A DNA stretch of 64,000 bases from the NCBI RefSeq assembly GCF_023718305.1, contig NZ_QEYO01000003.1, positions 306,145 through 370,144 on the forward strand, read 5' to 3'. Position 1 is the stretch's first letter; every line of letters starts with the position of its first letter. Positions 51,803-61,761 of this stretch are shown here, piece after piece. The notes beneath the pieces are model-generated. The model saw nothing but the letters and a program-made list of their open reading frames with translations, searched no databases and was not told where the DNA came from. Source of the DNA: Gramella sp. AN32 (GTDB lineage: Bacteria > Bacteroidota > Bacteroidia > Flavobacteriales > Flavobacteriaceae). The translations under genes and the position numbers were made by a program.

Positions 51803-53065
51803 CTATAAATCATATTGTTTGATCTTCCGGTAAAGGGTGCGTTCACTAATTCCCAATTCTTCCGCGGCAGCTTTTCTCTTTCCGCTATGCCTTTCTAAGG
51901 ATTTTTTGATCAATTCCAGTTCTTTATCCTGCAGGCTGAGTGTTTCCTCTTCCTCAATTTCTTCAGCAAAATAATATTTATCCTTTTCTTCCTGTCGCGC
52001 TTGCGCATTGGGTTGAGGCATTTGCAGAAGTTTCATTTCTTCATTAGTCATTTCATCTTCATCAATATCATCTCCATTGGCTCCATAGATCTTTTCAATC
52101 AAACCTTCATTTTCATCCTGAACTTCCTTGTTATTTCCGTCCTGCATTAATTTCAGGGTTAATTTTTTGAGGTCATTCAGGTCATTTTTCATATCGAAAA
52201 GCACCTTGTAAAGAATTTCCCTTTCATTGCTGAAATCTCCTTCCGCTTTTTTTCCTGAAATCACCGCCGGAAGATTACTGCCCATATCTGGTAAGTAATT
52301 TCTCATCCCTTTAGCATCGATACTTCTTCTTTGTTCCAAAACGGAGATTTGTTCCGCCACATTCCTAAGCTGACGAATATTTCCGCCCCAGCGATATTTT
52401 ACCAGTAATTCTACGGCATCATCTTCCAGTTTTACGGTGGGCATTTTATATTTCAGTGCAAAATCTGACGCAAATTTTCTAAATAACAAATGGATATCTT
52501 CCTTCCTTTCCCGCAACGGCGGCAAATGAATTTCAATAGTACTTAACCTGTAATAAAGATCTTCCCGAAATTTCTCTTTTTGAATTGACTCAAACATATT
52601 GATATTGGTCGCCGCAACTATGCGAACATCGGTCTTTTGAACTTTTGAAGAACCTACCTTAATAAATTCACCATTTTCAAGTACCCGTAAAAGCCTTACC
52701 TGGGTAGGCAAAGGAAGTTCTCCAACTTCATCCAGAAAAATAGTTCCCCCATCGGCAACTTCAAAATAACCACTTCGGGTTTGGGTAGCTCCCGTAAAAG
52801 CACCTTTTTCATGCCCAAAAAGTTCACTATCGATGGTCCCTTCGGGAATTGCTCCACAATTCACCGCAATATATTTTGCGTGTTTACGATGGGAAAGTGA
52901 ATGAATGATCTTCGGAATACTTTCCTTTCCCACCCCGCTTTCTCCTGTCACTAACACAGAGATATCTGTTGGAGCGACCTGTATCGCCTTTTCAACAGAC
53001 CTGTTTAATTTTGGATCGTCTCCAATGATTCCAAAACGTTGTTTTATCGCCTGAACTGATTCCAT
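51803..53065 (-). CDS. Sigma54-interacting transcriptional activator without receiver domain
   Basis: 420 residues: an AAA+ central domain (about 12-240) with Walker A GESGVGKE (41-48), the sigma54-contact loop GAFTGA (88-93), Walker B TIFLDEVGELP (about 107-117) and the R-finger region; then an acidic linker (about 285-365) and a Fis-type helix-turn-helix at 375-418 (KRKAAAEELGISERTLYRKIK). The first 12 residues are too few for a receiver or GAF domain, so activity must be set by a partner or by expression. It is the regular neighbour of lptE/secG in Flavobacteria. Confidence 0.93.
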   Translation of the reverse strand: MESVQAIKQRFGIIGDDPKLNRSVEKAIQVAPTDISVLVTGESGVGKESIPKIIHSLSHRKHAKYIAVNCGAIPEGTIDSELFGHEKGAFTGATQTRSGYFEVADGGTIFLDEVGELPLPTQVRLLRVLENGEFIKVGSSKVQKTDVRIVAATNINMFESIQKEKFREDLYYRLSTIEIHLPPLRERKEDIHLLFRKFASDFALKYKMPTVKLEDDAVELLVKYRWGGNIRQLRNVAEQISVLEQRRSIDAKGMRNYLPDMGSNLPAVISGKKAEGDFSNEREILYKVLFDMKNDLNDLKKLTLKLMQDGNNKEVQDENEGLIEKIYGANGDDIDEDEMTNEEMKLLQMPQPNAQARQEEKDKYYFAEEIEEEETLSLQDKELELIKKSLERHSGKRKAAAEELGISERTLYRKIKQYDL

Positions 53066-53069
53066 TTAA

Positions 53070-53957
53070 TTATTCGCTGTATAAGAATTCGTTTACTTGA
53101 ATTACTGCATTTTCAGGTCGAAATATCAAAGACTGAGTTTTAATAGTAGTACCATTATATTCATTTTCAATATCCAGTTTCTGATTTTCAGTGTAAGAAG
53201 AAGGATAAATATTTGCAGTTCTGTTATTTGGTCCAAATACTCTAATCGCCGTACTTATTTCATAATTAAAAAACTTCACTTTAGATCCATAAATTAAAAA
53301 AGCTAAGGTATAATCCTGAAAAAAGTCCTGTAGCGGATTAGCCATATCGTCATATTCGTACCCAAATTCTTCAGTTATCGTTAAGCCGCTATAACTTGTA
53401 AAAATTTTATTCTGAATTACATTCCCGCTACTATCATACTGCAATTCATCAGAATGTACCAGCATAGCATCCCCATCAAAATCTTCAAATTTCATGAAGC
53501 GATCATCATTGAAAGTGAAAACAACTTTGCCTGAATTTTCTTCAGTAGTATTCAGCTTTTCAAGTTCTACTATATTTCCGGAATAGGTAATAGCCCGATC
53601 TTTAAAACTATTACTTTCTGCATCAAATTCTTTAACTGCAATTAAACTTCCTGAACCATCATATTCAAATTGAATATCTGTAAAAATGTCTTCCCGATCC
53701 TCAGTAATTCTTACTAGTTCGTCGTTATCATTATATTCAATTTCTACCCAAAGGTCTCCATTTACTTCTAAACTCAACCATTTTCCATCTTCATAAGTAT
53801 AATTGTAGATAGTTCCAGTTTGATTGAAAGTGGTAGTGTAGCCAACAAAATCTCCACTGATACCTACGGGATTATCATCATTAGAATCTGTTGCGCTATC
53901 CGAAGAACATGAGCTTATTAATATTGAAAGAATTATTGTACAAAATCGCAATTTCAT
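53070..53957 (-). CDS. Hypothetical lipoprotein with YD-repeat-like strands
   Basis: 295-residue lipoprotein (lipobox ISSC, Cys17). The mature part is a run of short beta-hairpins with a YxYxxGxLxxI pattern: YTYEDGKWLSLEVNG, VEIEYNDNDELVRITED, FEYDGSGSLIAVKEFD, LQYDSSGNVIQNKIF, YEYDDMANPLQDF. This resembles DUF4595/YD-repeat lipoproteins of Bacteroidota, but a clear family assignment is not made. It lies 4 bases before the sigma54 regulator start, so it may be cotranscribed. Confidence 0.75.
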   Translation of the reverse strand: MKLRFCTIILSILISSCSSDSATDSNDDNPVGISGDFVGYTTTFNQTGTIYNYTYEDGKWLSLEVNGDLWVEIEYNDNDELVRITEDREDIFTDIQFEYDGSGSLIAVKEFDAESNSFKDRAITYSGNIVELEKLNTTEENSGKVVFTFNDDRFMKFEDFDGDAMLVHSDELQYDSSGNVIQNKIFTSYSGLTITEEFGYEYDDMANPLQDFFQDYTLAFLIYGSKVKFFNYEISTAIRVFGPNNRTANIYPSSYTENQKLDIENEYNGTTIKTQSLIFRPENAVIQVNEFLYSE

Positions 53958-53978
53958 AAAACTAGTTATTTATTGATA

Positions 53979-55424
53979 TTAATTATTATTACTTAATCCA
54001 ATGCCTTCTCCAATTAATGTTGCGCTGGTACACTCATTCACTTTTACCAGAACAAAATCACCAATTTTATAATTTTCTTTCGGAAAAACCACCACAATAT
54101 TCTGCTCACTTCTTCCGCTAAACTGCTCGGCAGATTTTTTGGATTCCTTTTCAATCAAAACCTCTACAGTTTTACCTATATATTGTTTCGTTCTATATTT
54201 ACTGTGTTTTTGTTGAAGATCTACAATTTCCTGTAACCTTCTTTTTTTCACTTCTTCGGGCACGTCATCTTCCAGTTTTCTTTCGGCAAGCGTTCCCGGT
54301 CTTTCAGAATACGTGAACATATAACCAAAATTATACTTTACATATTCCAGCAGTGAAATTGTATCCTGATGATCCTCTTCCGTTTCAGTAGGAAAACCCG
54401 TGATAATATCATGAGAAATTCCACAATCCGGGATCATTTCTTTAATGTTATCGATAAGTGTAAAATATTCTTCACGGGTATGCAATCTATTCATCGCTTT
54501 GAGGATTCTGTTGCTTCCGCTTTGTACCGGCAAATGAATATAGTTACAAATATTGCGATACTGTAACATCATTTCGATCACGTCCAGCGTCATATCCTGC
54601 GGATTGGAAGTTGAAAACCTAAAACGCATTTTTGGTTGAGCTTCCGCGACCAGCCTCAAAAGACTGGCAAAATTCGTTGCCGTAGCTTTCTGAATTTCAG
54701 TAGCGTCTTTAAAATCTTTTTTCATACCGCCACCATACCATAAATAGCTATCTACATTCTGGCCAAGAAGGGTCACCTCTTTGTAACCTTTTGCAGCGAG
54801 ATCATTTACTTCTTCCACAATACTTTGTGGATCACGGCTACGTTCGCGTCCCCTGGTAAAAGGCACCACGCAAAAAGTACACATATTATCGCACCCCCGG
54901 GTAATCGAAACAAAAGCCGAAACACCATTAGATTGCAGTCTTACCGGGGAAATATCACCATAAGTTTCTTCCTTGCTTAAAATCACATTAATCGCATCTC
55001 TTCCCGCCTCCACTTCATTGATCAAATTTGGAAGGTCTTTATAAGCATCTGGCCCAACAACTAGGTCCACGATTTTTTCTTCTTCCAGGAATTTGCTTTT
55101 CAGCCTTTCAGCCATACAGCCCAGAACGCCCACTTTCATTCCCGGATTTATACGTTTTACCGCATTGTATTTCTCCAGTCTCTTGCGTACCGTTTGTTCG
55201 GCTTTTTCCCGAATAGAACAGGTGTTTACCAGGACAAGATCTGCCTCTTCAAGATTTTGGGTAGTATTAAAACCTTCTTTTGCAAGGATGGAAGCCACGA
55301 TTTCGCTATCGCTAAAATTCATTGCGCAACCATAACTTTCAATAAAAAGCTTTTTTGAATTACTTGGCTGAGGTTTCAGTACCAAAGAATTTCCCTGGAC
55401 TTTTTCATCAATTGTCTTCTCCAT
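53979..55424 (-). CDS. miaB: tRNA-2-methylthio-N6-dimethylallyladenosine synthase MiaB
   Basis: 481 residues. The N-terminal UPF0004 cluster cysteines start with C33 in [13 protein letters not shown] and continue in [11 protein letters not shown] and [12 protein letters not shown]; the radical SAM site is [20 protein letters not shown]; a C-terminal TRAM domain (about 410-480) ends the protein. It methylthiolates i6A37 in tRNAs. The ATG at 55424 is chosen because the 32 extra residues of the longer frame are hydrophobic and outside the family. It is followed by the lipoprotein gene at 21 bases. Confidence 0.95.
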   Translation of the reverse strand: MEKTIDEKVQGNSLVLKPQPSNSKKLFIESYGCAMNFSDSEIVASILAKEGFNTTQNLEEADLVLVNTCSIREKAEQTVRKRLEKYNAVKRINPGMKVGVLGCMAERLKSKFLEEEKIVDLVVGPDAYKDLPNLINEVEAGRDAINVILSKEETYGDISPVRLQSNGVSAFVSITRGCDNMCTFCVVPFTRGRERSRDPQSIVEEVNDLAAKGYKEVTLLGQNVDSYLWYGGGMKKDFKDATEIQKATATNFASLLRLVAEAQPKMRFRFSTSNPQDMTLDVIEMMLQYRNICNYIHLPVQSGSNRILKAMNRLHTREEYFTLIDNIKEMIPDCGISHDIITGFPTETEEDHQDTISLLEYVKYNFGYMFTYSERPGTLAERKLEDDVPEEVKKRRLQEIVDLQQKHSKYRTKQYIGKTVEVLIEKESKKSAEQFSGRSEQNIVVVFPKENYKIGDFVLVKVNECTSATLIGEGIGLSNNN

Positions 55425-55566
55425 ATTCCGTTGTAACCTTTCGGTTTTTAGACTGGCAAAGATAGGACTATTCAGAATTATGACAAAGTGACAGAAAAAA
55501 ATTATTAAATGCCAACGCAACCATTCAAAAATATGTGCATCTACTTGATACTAATCAAAATATCTG

Positions 55567-56793
55567 ATGAAAAAATTAGCTCTCCTTGCTTCCCTATTTC
55601 TTTTCGTTTTCACTTCCTGTGAGAATGAAATTGATGATTCGGAATATACCAGCGTTGCCGTTCCGGTAAAACAATCATTACAAGAATTTAGGGCTTCCGT
55701 AAAAATTCAGGAACCAAAGGACATTCAGGAATCCGGTAAAATTTATGCCTGGAACAACTACATATTTATAAACGATGTACAGAAAGGTGTTCATATTATT
55801 GATAATATCGATCCATTCAATCCTAAAAATGTCCAATTTATAAACATCCCTAGAAATATGGATGTTGCAGTTAAAGACAACAAACTTTATGCGGATAGCG
55901 GAACAGATTTAGTGATATTTGATCTTCAGGACATGAACAATATCAAAGAGATTGGTAGGGTTGAGAATGTTTTTCCAAATGTATTTCCCCAAACACAATT
56001 AAACGCCACCTTTATTGATTATGAAAACTTTGATCCTGAAAAAGAAGTTATTATTGGTTTCGTGATTGAAAAAAGAAAAATAGAATATGCCACCCAACCC
56101 AATTGGGAAGATGCTTTTTTCGCAAATAGCGCAGAGAGTTCTACCGGGACCGGCGGTTCCTTCGCCAGATTTAGCATAAAAGATGATTATTTATATGTAG
56201 CTGATGATCAAAAGCTTTCAGTTTTTGATATTCGTAATCCTGCTCAAACCACTTTATTAAATCAGGATTATGCTGGCTTTGCCATTGAAACCCTCTTTAA
56301 TTACGAGGATCATTTATACCTGGGTAGCGATAGGGGGCTTTATATCTTCAGCATAGAAGATGCAGCGAAACCAAAGGAGGTTTCTTATTTACAACATGTT
56401 TTAGGCTGCGATCCTGTAGTTGTGGAAGGTGATTATGCCTATGTTACCATTCGCGGAGGTAACTTTTGCGGACAGGAAAATAACCAGCTGGATGTTGTAA
56501 ATATTACCGATAAACATTCCCCATTTATAGAGCAGTCTTATCAAATGACCAATCCGTACGGCTTGGGAATTAAAGGTGATTGGCTGTTTGTATGTGATGG
56601 TGCGGACGGACTAAAAGTTTTTGATAAATCTAATACACCCAACCTTGAGTTGATAGACCACTTTAAAGAGATTAACACCTATGATGTCATCCCCCTGGAG
56701 GAGAGGTTGCTCATGGTTGGGGATAATACTCTATACCAATACTCGTATAAAGGCAATGAGGTTAACTTAATTAGCACGTTCACAATTAATTAA
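55567..56793 (+). CDS. LVIVD-repeat lipoprotein
   Basis: 408-residue lipoprotein (lipobox FTSC, Cys18). The mature part is a beta-propeller built from LVIVD repeats: YAWNNYIFINDVQKGVHIID, LYADSGTDLVIFDLQDM, DYLYVADDQKLSVFDI, HLYLGSDRGLYIFSI, YAYVTIRGGNF and DWLFVCDGADGLKVFD. Such propellers are secreted and surface-linked in Bacteroidota, with unknown ligands. It is a single gene with a terminator at 56821-56847 shared with the converging carboxylesterase. Confidence 0.88.
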   Translation: MKKLALLASLFLFVFTSCENEIDDSEYTSVAVPVKQSLQEFRASVKIQEPKDIQESGKIYAWNNYIFINDVQKGVHIIDNIDPFNPKNVQFINIPRNMDVAVKDNKLYADSGTDLVIFDLQDMNNIKEIGRVENVFPNVFPQTQLNATFIDYENFDPEKEVIIGFVIEKRKIEYATQPNWEDAFFANSAESSTGTGGSFARFSIKDDYLYVADDQKLSVFDIRNPAQTTLLNQDYAGFAIETLFNYEDHLYLGSDRGLYIFSIEDAAKPKEVSYLQHVLGCDPVVVEGDYAYVTIRGGNFCGQENNQLDVVNITDKHSPFIEQSYQMTNPYGLGIKGDWLFVCDGADGLKVFDKSNTPNLELIDHFKEINTYDVIPLEERLLMVGDNTLYQYSYKGNEVNLISTFTIN

Positions 56794-56820
56794 GTGCCTT
56801 ATTTTTGTTTGGTTTTTGTA

Positions 56821-56849
56821 AAAATCCCCGTGTAGGGCGGGGATTTTTT
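56821..56849. terminator. Bidirectional terminator
   Basis: AAAATCCCCG (56821-56830) pairs with CGGGGATTTT (56838-56847) around a seven-base loop, with T run on the plus strand and A run to its left. It lies between the converging LVIVD and carboxylesterase genes. Confidence 0.88.
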
Positions 56850-58421
56850 TTATTCATTTCCGTAATAGTTATCCAGAAATCGGTACCTATTTTCTTTAGC
56901 AGACTTTTTCACTTCAAATTCTGAATCAATAATAAGTACAGGAGGTTTTTCATCATCCGGTTTTGCGGAAGGCCAGTATAAAAGTTCTTCTCCATTTGGA
57001 TTCCCAGTTTTTACAAAATTCAATACATATTGCTGAATAGTTTTTGAAACCTCATAGTCCTCCTTTGTAAAATAACCTTCGTCTACCAACTCCAGATTTC
57101 CTAAGAAATACTCTATTTCTGAAGCATGTGGTGCCCCGTCGGGTACAATTTCCGAATTTTGATTTGCTGAAGGTCGAACTTTACTGAATAAATATCGATA
57201 TACCGGTTCTTCTGAATTTTTTCTGTGAAGGTCAAACCACTTCCAGGTTCCGTAAGCAATAAAGCGATCTGATGCCAGATCTGTCGCGGCCATTCGTACT
57301 TCATCTTCATTGTTCGCAGCGTACAAATCAAGGACTTCATCGTAATTTTCAGGATAAAGCGTCATAATTTTGGTCGCATAATTTTCCTTTGAATAGTCTG
57401 ATCCCTGAGTGATTGCCATGGAAGGTGACTCTGCAGAGTTCCATCCAAGCATTAAAGGAATTTGAGCCTGCTCCCCTTTTTCAAAAATTTCAGGTAATGA
57501 TTTAGGTAAAAAGTAAGAATCGATTACGGTTGGAAAACCAAACCTACCTGAATTATTATAGACTTCAAATAATTCCTCTGTACTCAAAGCTCTTAAGGCT
57601 TCCAGGCTGTAACCCGTTTTCTCAACGAATTCTGCTCCAACTTTTTCAGCCTCGTGTAAAGGAACAGGAGCCAAAGTGGGTTTGATAGACGCACCACTTT
57701 CCCCAATTGCGCCCGCGAGCAAATCTTTTGATAATGGAGAAACCATAAGTGCACTTACAGAAATTGAACCTGCAGATTCACCGGCAATAGTTATTTTTTC
57801 AGGATCACCACCAAAATTTTCGATATTTTCATAAACCCATTTTAAAGCAGCAGTTTGATCCAGTAAACCATAATTTCCCGAGGCGTTGTATTCAGCTTGC
57901 TTAGATAATTTAGGGTGTGCTAAAAATCCAAAAATATTTAATCGGTAATTTACAGTGATGGCGATAATGCCATTTCTAGCCATAGATGCCCCATCATATC
58001 TGGGTTCAGATCCATCCCCGGCAACAAAACCTCCACCATAAAAATAGACCAGAACAGGTAAACCTTCACCATTACTTTCTGTTGGCGCCCAAATATTTAG
58101 ATAGAGGCAATCTTCACTTATACCGTCACTGCGATAAACCATATCTCCAAAGACGTTGGTTTGTATGGCAGAGGGTCCAAATTTTTTGGTTTCTTTCACT
58201 CCTTCCCAATCTTCCAGTTCCTGAGGGGCTTTCCACCTAAGTTTTTCAATTGGCGGCTTTGCAAAGGGGACGCCTAAAAATATATTTAAATGCTGGTCTT
58301 GATCAATGAGACCTTCAATTTTACCATTTTCAGTTTCTACAATTAGAGATTCCTGGGCATAAAAATTGAGGCTGAAAAAGCAAACAATCCATAGCGATAT
58401 ATAATATTTAGTTTTGTTCAT
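56850..58421 (-). CDS. Secreted type-B carboxylesterase
   Basis: 523 residues with signal peptide (about 1-22, ending NFYAQ). The alpha/beta-hydrolase of carboxylesterase/cholinesterase type: oxyanion hole GGGF (129-132), SEDCLYLNI (102-110), nucleophile Ser216 in GESAGS, and the catalytic His in PHASEIEYFLG. The acid Glu is expected near 335 (NSAESPS). It hydrolyses esters in the periplasm or outside. It is a single gene. Confidence 0.9.
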   Translation of the reverse strand: MNKTKYYISLWIVCFFSLNFYAQESLIVETENGKIEGLIDQDQHLNIFLGVPFAKPPIEKLRWKAPQELEDWEGVKETKKFGPSAIQTNVFGDMVYRSDGISEDCLYLNIWAPTESNGEGLPVLVYFYGGGFVAGDGSEPRYDGASMARNGIIAITVNYRLNIFGFLAHPKLSKQAEYNASGNYGLLDQTAALKWVYENIENFGGDPEKITIAGESAGSISVSALMVSPLSKDLLAGAIGESGASIKPTLAPVPLHEAEKVGAEFVEKTGYSLEALRALSTEELFEVYNNSGRFGFPTVIDSYFLPKSLPEIFEKGEQAQIPLMLGWNSAESPSMAITQGSDYSKENYATKIMTLYPENYDEVLDLYAANNEDEVRMAATDLASDRFIAYGTWKWFDLHRKNSEEPVYRYLFSKVRPSANQNSEIVPDGAPHASEIEYFLGNLELVDEGYFTKEDYEVSKTIQQYVLNFVKTGNPNGEELLYWPSAKPDDEKPPVLIIDSEFEVKKSAKENRYRFLDNYYGNE

Positions 58422-58461
58422 TCTAAGCTTAATTTATTGATATTTTTTTAATTGTCCGTAA

Positions 58462-58512
58462 GTCATAAAGGACGTCATTCTGTTCCGATAGCGGGATGTT
58501 TCAGAATCTTAT
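58462..58512. repeat. Dispersed repeat fragment (GTCATTCTG type)
   Basis: ACGTCATTCTG, GATAGCGGGATG and CAGAATCTTATCACAC blocks form a degenerate inverted element of the kind common in flavobacterial intergenic DNA. It lies in the 268-base gap between the esterase and rpmA; no gene was seen there. Confidence 0.5.
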
Positions 58513-58636
58513 CACACTGCAAATTATTACAATATTACAGATCCTGAAAATGCTTCTGTATACCTGTATTTCGTCAAAATTCCTTTCTTCAGCTATGCTC
58601 ACAAAGTTTAGTTTAAGGTACAGATTATAGTCAAAT

Positions 58637-58670
58637 AATAAACCCCCTTCATTGCTGAAGAGGGTTTATT
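58637..58670 (-). terminator. rplU-rpmA operon terminator
   Basis: A 15-base stem (58637-58651 with 58656-58670, one mismatch) and TTGC loop lies 20 bases after the rpmA stop; the minus-strand downstream flank is T-rich (TTTATTATTTG). Confidence 0.75.
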
Positions 58671-58689
58671 TATAAGATTGTTTCTAAAA

Positions 58690-58950
58690 TTAAGCTTCGA
58701 ATGGCTCAATAGAAACATAAGATTTATCATCTTTCTTTTTAGTGAACTTTACAAGACCATCTACTTTGGCATGTAATGTATGATCTTTACCGGCATACAC
58801 ATTATCGCCTGGGCGATGTGCTGTACCTCTTTGTCTAACGATGATGTTCCCTGCAATGGCAGCCTGACCACCAAAAATCTTAACGCCTAAACGTTTTGAT
58901 TCTGATTCTCTACCGTTCTTGGAACTACCGACTCCTTTTTTGTGTGCCAT
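58690..58950 (-). CDS. rpmA: 50S ribosomal protein L27
   Basis: 86 residues starting [20 protein letters not shown], with the LGVKIFGGQ and [13 protein letters not shown] blocks of L27. The protein reaches the peptidyl transferase centre of the large subunit. There is no N-terminal cleaved extension as in Firmicutes. It follows rplU by 25 bases as usual. Confidence 0.97.
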   Translation of the reverse strand: MAHKKGVGSSKNGRESESKRLGVKIFGGQAAIAGNIIVRQRGTAHRPGDNVYAGKDHTLHAKVDGLVKFTKKKDDKSYVSIEPFEA

Positions 58951-58975
58951 GGTGTTTTTAGTTTAATAGGATTAA

Positions 58976-59659
58976 TTAAGCTTTCCCTCCGTTTAAATCG
59001 TCCTGAAGTTGTTTTAACTCGTCCCATTTACCGTCAGCAGCTAATTTAGCCTGCTTTGGCCATGTTTCAGGATCTAAATGGGCTAAAGAAGAACTTTCAT
59101 TTGTAAGGATTTCTTTAATCTCTTCAGAAGATTTTTTAGAAAGTTTCGCGAAAGTATCTACACCAGCATTTACTAAAGCCTCAGCAGCTTTAGGTCCTGC
59201 TCCTTCGATCTTTTTAAGATCATCTGCCTTCGCAGATTTTTTAGGAGCTGCCTTTTTAGACTCCTCTTTTTTTGGAGCAGCTTTAGGTGCAGCTTTTTTA
59301 TCTTCTTTCTTAGGTTCAGACTTCTTAGAATCAGATTTTTTCTTACCATCTATGGTGATATCACCAATAAGAATTTCTGTAAGTGCCTGGCGGTGACCGT
59401 TTTTAACCCGGTAACCTTTACGTCTTTTCTTTTTGAAAACAATTACTTTGTTCCCTTTTAAATGACGGTTAATTTTTGCTCCAACAAGAGCGCCATCTAT
59501 AGCCGGGGCGCCAACAGTGATGTTATCTCCATCTCCGGTAAGAAGAACTTTATCAAAAGAAATACTGTCCCCTTCTTTACCTTCCATTCGGTTAACAAAC
59601 ACCCTCTGGTCTTTTGCAACTTTAAATTGCTGCCCTGCTATCTCTACAATTGCGTACAT
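58976..59659 (-). CDS. rplU: 50S ribosomal protein L21 with HhH C-terminal extension
   Basis: 227 residues. Residues 1-105 are a complete L21 (MYAIVEIAGQQFKVAKDQ, KKKRRKGYRVKNGHRQALT). Then comes a Lys/Ala/Pro-rich linker (106-145) and a helix-hairpin-helix-like domain (146-185, DDLKKIEGAGPKAAEALVNAG) plus a helical tail. L21 is usually near 103 residues. Such extensions are known in Flavobacteriia, with unknown role; the HhH could contact rRNA or DNA. It is the first gene of the operon. Confidence 0.93.
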   Translation of the reverse strand: MYAIVEIAGQQFKVAKDQRVFVNRMEGKEGDSISFDKVLLTGDGDNITVGAPAIDGALVGAKINRHLKGNKVIVFKKKRRKGYRVKNGHRQALTEILIGDITIDGKKKSDSKKSEPKKEDKKAAPKAAPKKEESKKAAPKKSAKADDLKKIEGAGPKAAEALVNAGVDTFAKLSKKSSEEIKEILTNESSSLAHLDPETWPKQAKLAADGKWDELKQLQDDLNGGKA

Positions 59660-59710
59660 AGCTTTGATTAATTAAAATTATTTTGACGACTTGTGTTTAA
59701 AAACAAATCA

Positions 59711-59766
59711 GCCTTAATTTATTTTAAGGCGGGTGCAAATATACTTCTAATTAATTAATTGCCAAA
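59711..59766 (-). promoter_or_regulatory. rplU-rpmA promoter and leader hairpin
   Basis: Minus-strand TTTG (59766-59763), 19 bases, TATATTTG (59743-59736) matches the Bacteroidota consensus exactly. Transcription should start near 59729. The first bases of the transcript then form the hairpin GCCTTAA/TTAAGGC (59724-59730 with 59711-59717), which may be a target of autoregulation by L21 or merely stabilise the 5' end. Confidence 0.75.
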
Positions 59767-59792
59767 GCTTTTTTAAAAATTCAGAATGCTAT

Positions 59793-60260
59793 CTACAGGG
59801 TGTGTTTTTTGCCCTCAACGGTATTCCATGAATCCTTGAAAAATTGCATATAAGCGAAGGTTATCACCAGACTGGTAGCAAAACCCATCACCGCGACCGT
59901 GAATAGAACAATCCCAATATTGGTGCTGTAATCGGTTTTCCACATAGTGAGCAATTCGTCAATAAAGTCAGGATTAAATTCCGTAGCATAAAATCCGAAG
60001 AAAACAGTAAAAATTATCGTTGCATTAAAACCAGTGAGCAGGCTGGCCATAAAACCTTTTTGATATTTAAATTTATTTCCCTTTTTCAACCTGTAATGCT
60101 TGATTGATTCAAACATACCATAGGCCATGATCACACCATTAAAAAGACTCCACACGGGATTGTTTTGGACCCCAAACAAGGAAAGAATTAAAAAATATGC
60201 AATTAACCCGGCAGCGATGGCCACTCCGTATTTTATAGGGATACTGAATTTATTCATCAT
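59793..60260 (-). CDS. DUF4199 membrane protein
   Basis: 155 residues with four membrane helices (about 12-32, 38-50, 68-90, 120-142), recognised as the DUF4199 family of Bacteroidota. A lysine-rich cytoplasmic loop, KHYRLKKGNKFKYQKGF, lies between the second and third. Function is unknown. It is a single gene upstream of the rplU promoter and divergent from the M16 pair. Confidence 0.85.
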   Translation of the reverse strand: MMNKFSIPIKYGVAIAAGLIAYFLILSLFGVQNNPVWSLFNGVIMAYGMFESIKHYRLKKGNKFKYQKGFMASLLTGFNATIIFTVFFGFYATEFNPDFIDELLTMWKTDYSTNIGIVLFTVAVMGFATSLVITFAYMQFFKDSWNTVEGKKHTL

Positions 60261-60408
60261 TATAGATTCGTTTAAAAAGTAAATTTCCTAAAAACGAGGC
60301 GGTTTTTGCCTTAATAGCTTGTTAATTTTAACACATATCCCATTTTTAAGAAGTATTCTCTAATTCTGTGTAACACAACTTAAATTTTTTCTACTCATAG
60401 AACGCTAA

Positions 60409-61749
60409 TTGAAAACTTTGAAAAAAATGATTTTGAAACAAAATTTCCTGGCCGCCCTTTTATTTGTTGGAGCAGCCGGATTTGCTCAGGAAGTAGAATT
60501 CACTGAGTTTGATTTGGATAACGGCCTGCACGTTATTCTACATGAAGATAAAACTGCCCCCGTGGTTTCTACTTCTGTAATGTATGATGTAGGAGGTAAG
60601 GACCGGATTAATGGTAAAACAGGATTTGCACACTTTTTCGAACACCTTTTATTTGAAGGAACTGAAAATATTGAAAAAGGCAAATGGTTTGAGATCGTAT
60701 CCAGTAATGGAGGGACCAACAATGCCAACACTTCTAATGATCGTACTTATTATTATGAAATTTTTCCTTCTAATAACCTGGAATTAGGTCTTTGGATGGA
60801 ATCTGAAAGAATGATGCACCCTATTATTAAAAAAGAAGGTGTAGATACACAAAATGAAGTGGTAAAAGAAGAGAGAAGATCAAGAATGGATAACTCTCCT
60901 TATGGAAACCTTTTACAGTCGGTAGCTGGGGCGATGTTTGAAAAGCATCCATATAAAGATCCGAATATTGGTTATATGGAAGATCTTGATGCTGCAACTT
61001 TAGATGAATTCAAAGAATTCTTTGATACTTATTATGTTCCTAACAATGCTGTTTTGGTAGTTGCCGGAGATATTGACGTTTCTGACACTAAAAAAATGGT
61101 AAAGGATTATTTTGGGGATATTCCAAAAGGAGAAGAAGTAAAAAGAAATTTTGAAATGGAAACTCCAATGACCAAAGAGGTAAGGACAACCACTTACGAT
61201 AGCAACATCCAAATCCCTGCTTCTATATTAGGATATAGAACGCCTTCTTTTACTGAAAAGGATTCTTATGTACTTAATATGATCTCAGATTATTTAAGCG
61301 ACGGGAAAAGTTCAATTTTATATAAGAAACTGGTTGATGAGCAAAAACAGGCACTTCAGGTTGCTGCATTCAATCTTGAACAGTCAGATTATGGAATGTA
61401 TTTGATCTTTGCCCTTCCGTTAGGTGAAACTTCCCTTGAAACATTAAATACTGAAATGGAAGAGGAAATCTCTAAACTTAGAAATGAATTAATTTCAGAA
61501 AAGGATTTTCAGAAACTTCAGAACAAAGCTGAAAACGCTTATGTAAATTCTAATTCCAGTGTTGCCGGTATTGGAGAATCGTTGGCTACAAGTTATTTGC
61601 TTTATGGCGACACCAACCTTGTAAACGAGGAAATTGATATTTATCGATCTATTACACGCGAAGACATCAAAAGAGTCGCTACGGAGTATTTAAAGCCGAG
61701 CCAGAGAGTGGTTGTAGACTATTTGCCAGAAAGCCAAAAAGCAGAATAA
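60409..61749 (+). CDS. M16 family zinc peptidase (active subunit)
   Basis: 446 residues of a pitrilysin-type protein with signal peptide ending GAAGFAQ. The zinc motif HxxEH is H75-F-F-E78-H79 and the third ligand Glu is in EVVKEERRSRMDN. A second inactive half covers 200-440, with YLPESQ at the end. The TTG at 60409 extends the frame by six residues over the ATG at 60427, which is an equally good start. It acts in the periplasm on peptides. It pairs with the catalytically dead M16 protein encoded 12 bases downstream. Confidence 0.92.
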   Translation: MKTLKKMILKQNFLAALLFVGAAGFAQEVEFTEFDLDNGLHVILHEDKTAPVVSTSVMYDVGGKDRINGKTGFAHFFEHLLFEGTENIEKGKWFEIVSSNGGTNNANTSNDRTYYYEIFPSNNLELGLWMESERMMHPIIKKEGVDTQNEVVKEERRSRMDNSPYGNLLQSVAGAMFEKHPYKDPNIGYMEDLDAATLDEFKEFFDTYYVPNNAVLVVAGDIDVSDTKKMVKDYFGDIPKGEEVKRNFEMETPMTKEVRTTTYDSNIQIPASILGYRTPSFTEKDSYVLNMISDYLSDGKSSILYKKLVDEQKQALQVAAFNLEQSDYGMYLIFALPLGETSLETLNTEMEEEISKLRNELISEKDFQKLQNKAENAYVNSNSSVAGIGESLATSYLLYGDTNLVNEEIDIYRSITREDIKRVATEYLKPSQRVVVDYLPESQKAE

Positions 61750-61761
61750 TAAAAGTTTAAA

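Noticed and set aside
55424..55520. 32-residue hydrophobic N-terminal extension of MiaB
   Set aside because: MiaB is cytoplasmic and homologues begin near MEKTIDEK; the extension lies in the intergenic region.
60600..60700. Second zinc site in the M16 pair
   Set aside because: Only the first protein has HxxEH; the second has no His-Glu-His arrangement in any frame of the aligned region.
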